A DNA stretch of 6,883 bases from WLJO01 sp046597895 (GTDB taxonomy: Bacteria; Actinomycetota; Acidimicrobiia; Acidimicrobiales; Ilumatobacteraceae), in contig JBKJJS010000363.1 of NCBI GenBank assembly GCA_046597895.1, forward strand, positions 1 through 6,883, read 5' to 3'. Numbering within the stretch: the stretch's first letter is position 1; the number at the start of each line of letters is the position of its first letter. The notes under the pieces were generated by a model. The model was not told where the DNA came from. It saw only the letters and a list, made by a program, of their open reading frames with translations, and did not search any database. Made by a program: the position numbers and the translations under genes. This document shows, one piece after another, positions 6,513-6,883 of the stretch.

Positions 6513-6594
6513 GGCGTGATCCCCTTCCCTACTGACTCGTCGCCCGATCTTTCCAGTCAGACGGGTCCCGCTCCTAGGCTGCGCCCTGATCCCG
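6513..6594. promoter_or_regulatory. Divergent promoter region with a 6-bp inverted repeat
   Basis: The 82-bp gap between the acyl-CoA dehydrogenase (leftward) and the DUF6285-type gene (rightward) must hold both promoters. CTGACT at 6532-6537 and AGTCAG at 6555-6560 are exact reverse complements 17 bases apart, a spacing that puts both half-sites on one face of the helix and could bind a dimeric repressor such as a TetR-type protein. For the rightward gene, TAGGCT at 6575-6580 could be a -10 element giving a very short leader. The ribosome binding site of the dehydrogenase, GGGAAGGGG on the minus strand, occupies 6521-6529. The operator and -10 calls are pattern readings only. Confidence 0.4.
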
Positions 6595-6883
6595 ATGCAG
6601 TACCGCCCCACCGCCGCCGAACTTCTCGCCGCTATCGCCGAACTCCTCGAGCAGGATGTGATCGACGCGTTGACCGGACCTGTGCAGCACAAGGTACGGG
6701 TGGCCGCCAACCTTGCCCGCATCCTCGAGCATGAAGTGACGCTGAGTGACGCGAACGCCGAACGCGAACGCGCCACCATCGGGCGTCTGTTGAACATCGG
6801 GGCGGACGACCGCACACCGCTTCCGGACCTGCGAGCCAGGCTCGCCGACGTGCTCCGCCACACCGACCTTGCGGGGATCGCCG
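6595..6883 (+). CDS. DUF6285 / LvaB-like protein, partial (3' end beyond window)
   Basis: From ATG 6595 the frame is open for 96 codons to the window edge without a stop. The opening MQYRPTAAELLAAIAELL, then QHKVRVAANLARIL and the late DLRARLADVLRHTDLAG, match my recollection of the DUF6285 family, a small helical protein of roughly 100-130 residues; no database search was done. The rest looks mostly helical with charged heptad-like stretches, and no membrane segment or signal peptide is visible. In many bacteria genes of this type sit beside an APH-like kinase and an acyl-CoA dehydrogenase. In the Pseudomonas putida levulinate pathway the small protein LvaB works with kinase LvaA to phosphorylate 4-hydroxyvaleryl-CoA, and I take this gene to be of that type. 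The divergent dehydrogenase fits. An LvaA-like kinase is expected next to the right, outside the window. Confidence 0.7.
   Translation, partial: MQYRPTAAELLAAIAELLEQDVIDALTGPVQHKVRVAANLARILEHEVTLSDANAERERATIGRLLNIGADDRTPLPDLRARLADVLRHTDLAGIA

Noticed and set aside
5265..6734. Plus-strand open frame of 489 codons opposite the acyl-CoA dehydrogenase
   Set aside because: It has no recognisable domain and shadow-like composition, and it would overlap both the dehydrogenase and the DUF6285-type gene in another frame.
6748..6774. Repeated GCGAACG/CGAACGC units
   Set aside because: They arise from consecutive Ala, Asn, Glu and Arg codons in the DUF6285-type gene and are not a separate repeat element.
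6513..6863. N-terminal extension of the dehydrogenase frame to 6863 (551 residues)
   Set aside because: The extra sequence is Ser/Arg-rich, unlike the family, and lies antisense to the DUF6285-type gene. ATG 6512 has a strong ribosome binding site and gives a normal family length.

Overview
The window is GC-rich and densely coding, with strong G/C preference at third codon positions. It carries a class III cyclase N-terminus of the TVTFLFTDIEGSTRLW type, a single-domain P450, a CaiB-type CoA-transferase and an acyl-CoA dehydrogenase next to a DUF6285-type gene. This mix suggests an environmental actinobacterium, possibly of the Acidimicrobiia, but no marker gene fixes the taxon. The unrounded length and the hairpin-like left edge suggest, but do not prove, a complete short metagenomic contig.

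Layout, left to right. Positions 1-209 form a large imperfect palindrome. Each arm encodes the N-terminus of a class III nucleotide cyclase, one per strand, running into each other and both cut off. A TauD/TfdA-type Fe(II)/2-oxoglutarate dioxygenase follows (231-1091, +), converging on an SDR oxidoreductase (1107-1847, -). The SDR is divergent, across 42 bp, from a tight three-gene run on the + strand: an isopenicillin-N-synthase-like Fe(II)/2OG oxygenase (1890-2744), a cytochrome P450 (2764-3987) and a CaiB/BaiF CoA-transferase (3984-5204, 4-bp ATGA overlap with the P450). That run ends 3 bp from the convergent end of an acyl-CoA dehydrogenase (5208-6512, -). The dehydrogenase is divergent, across 82 bp, from a DUF6285/LvaB-like gene (6595 onward, +) that leaves the window.

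How the genes may work together (inference): three unrelated or distantly related oxygenases (TauD type, IPNS type, P450), an alcohol dehydrogenase-type SDR, a CoA-transferase and an acyl-CoA dehydrogenase would suit oxidative breakdown or modification of an aliphatic or alicyclic acid, with hydroxylation, alcohol oxidation, CoA-thioester formation and then beta-oxidation-like steps. The dehydrogenase is of the ACAD10/11/LvaC-like type, with Asp in place of the usual catalytic Glu. With the DUF6285 gene it resembles part of the gene set that removes 4-hydroxyl groups from acyl-CoAs through a phosphorylated intermediate; the matching kinase would be expected just beyond the right edge. The substrate cannot be read from the sequence.

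No rRNA, tRNA, CRISPR array, insertion sequence or convincing intrinsic terminator was seen. The most unusual structure is the 1-209 palindrome. It is either a fold-back assembly or amplification chimera between two strain variants of the same locus, or a real inverted duplication.
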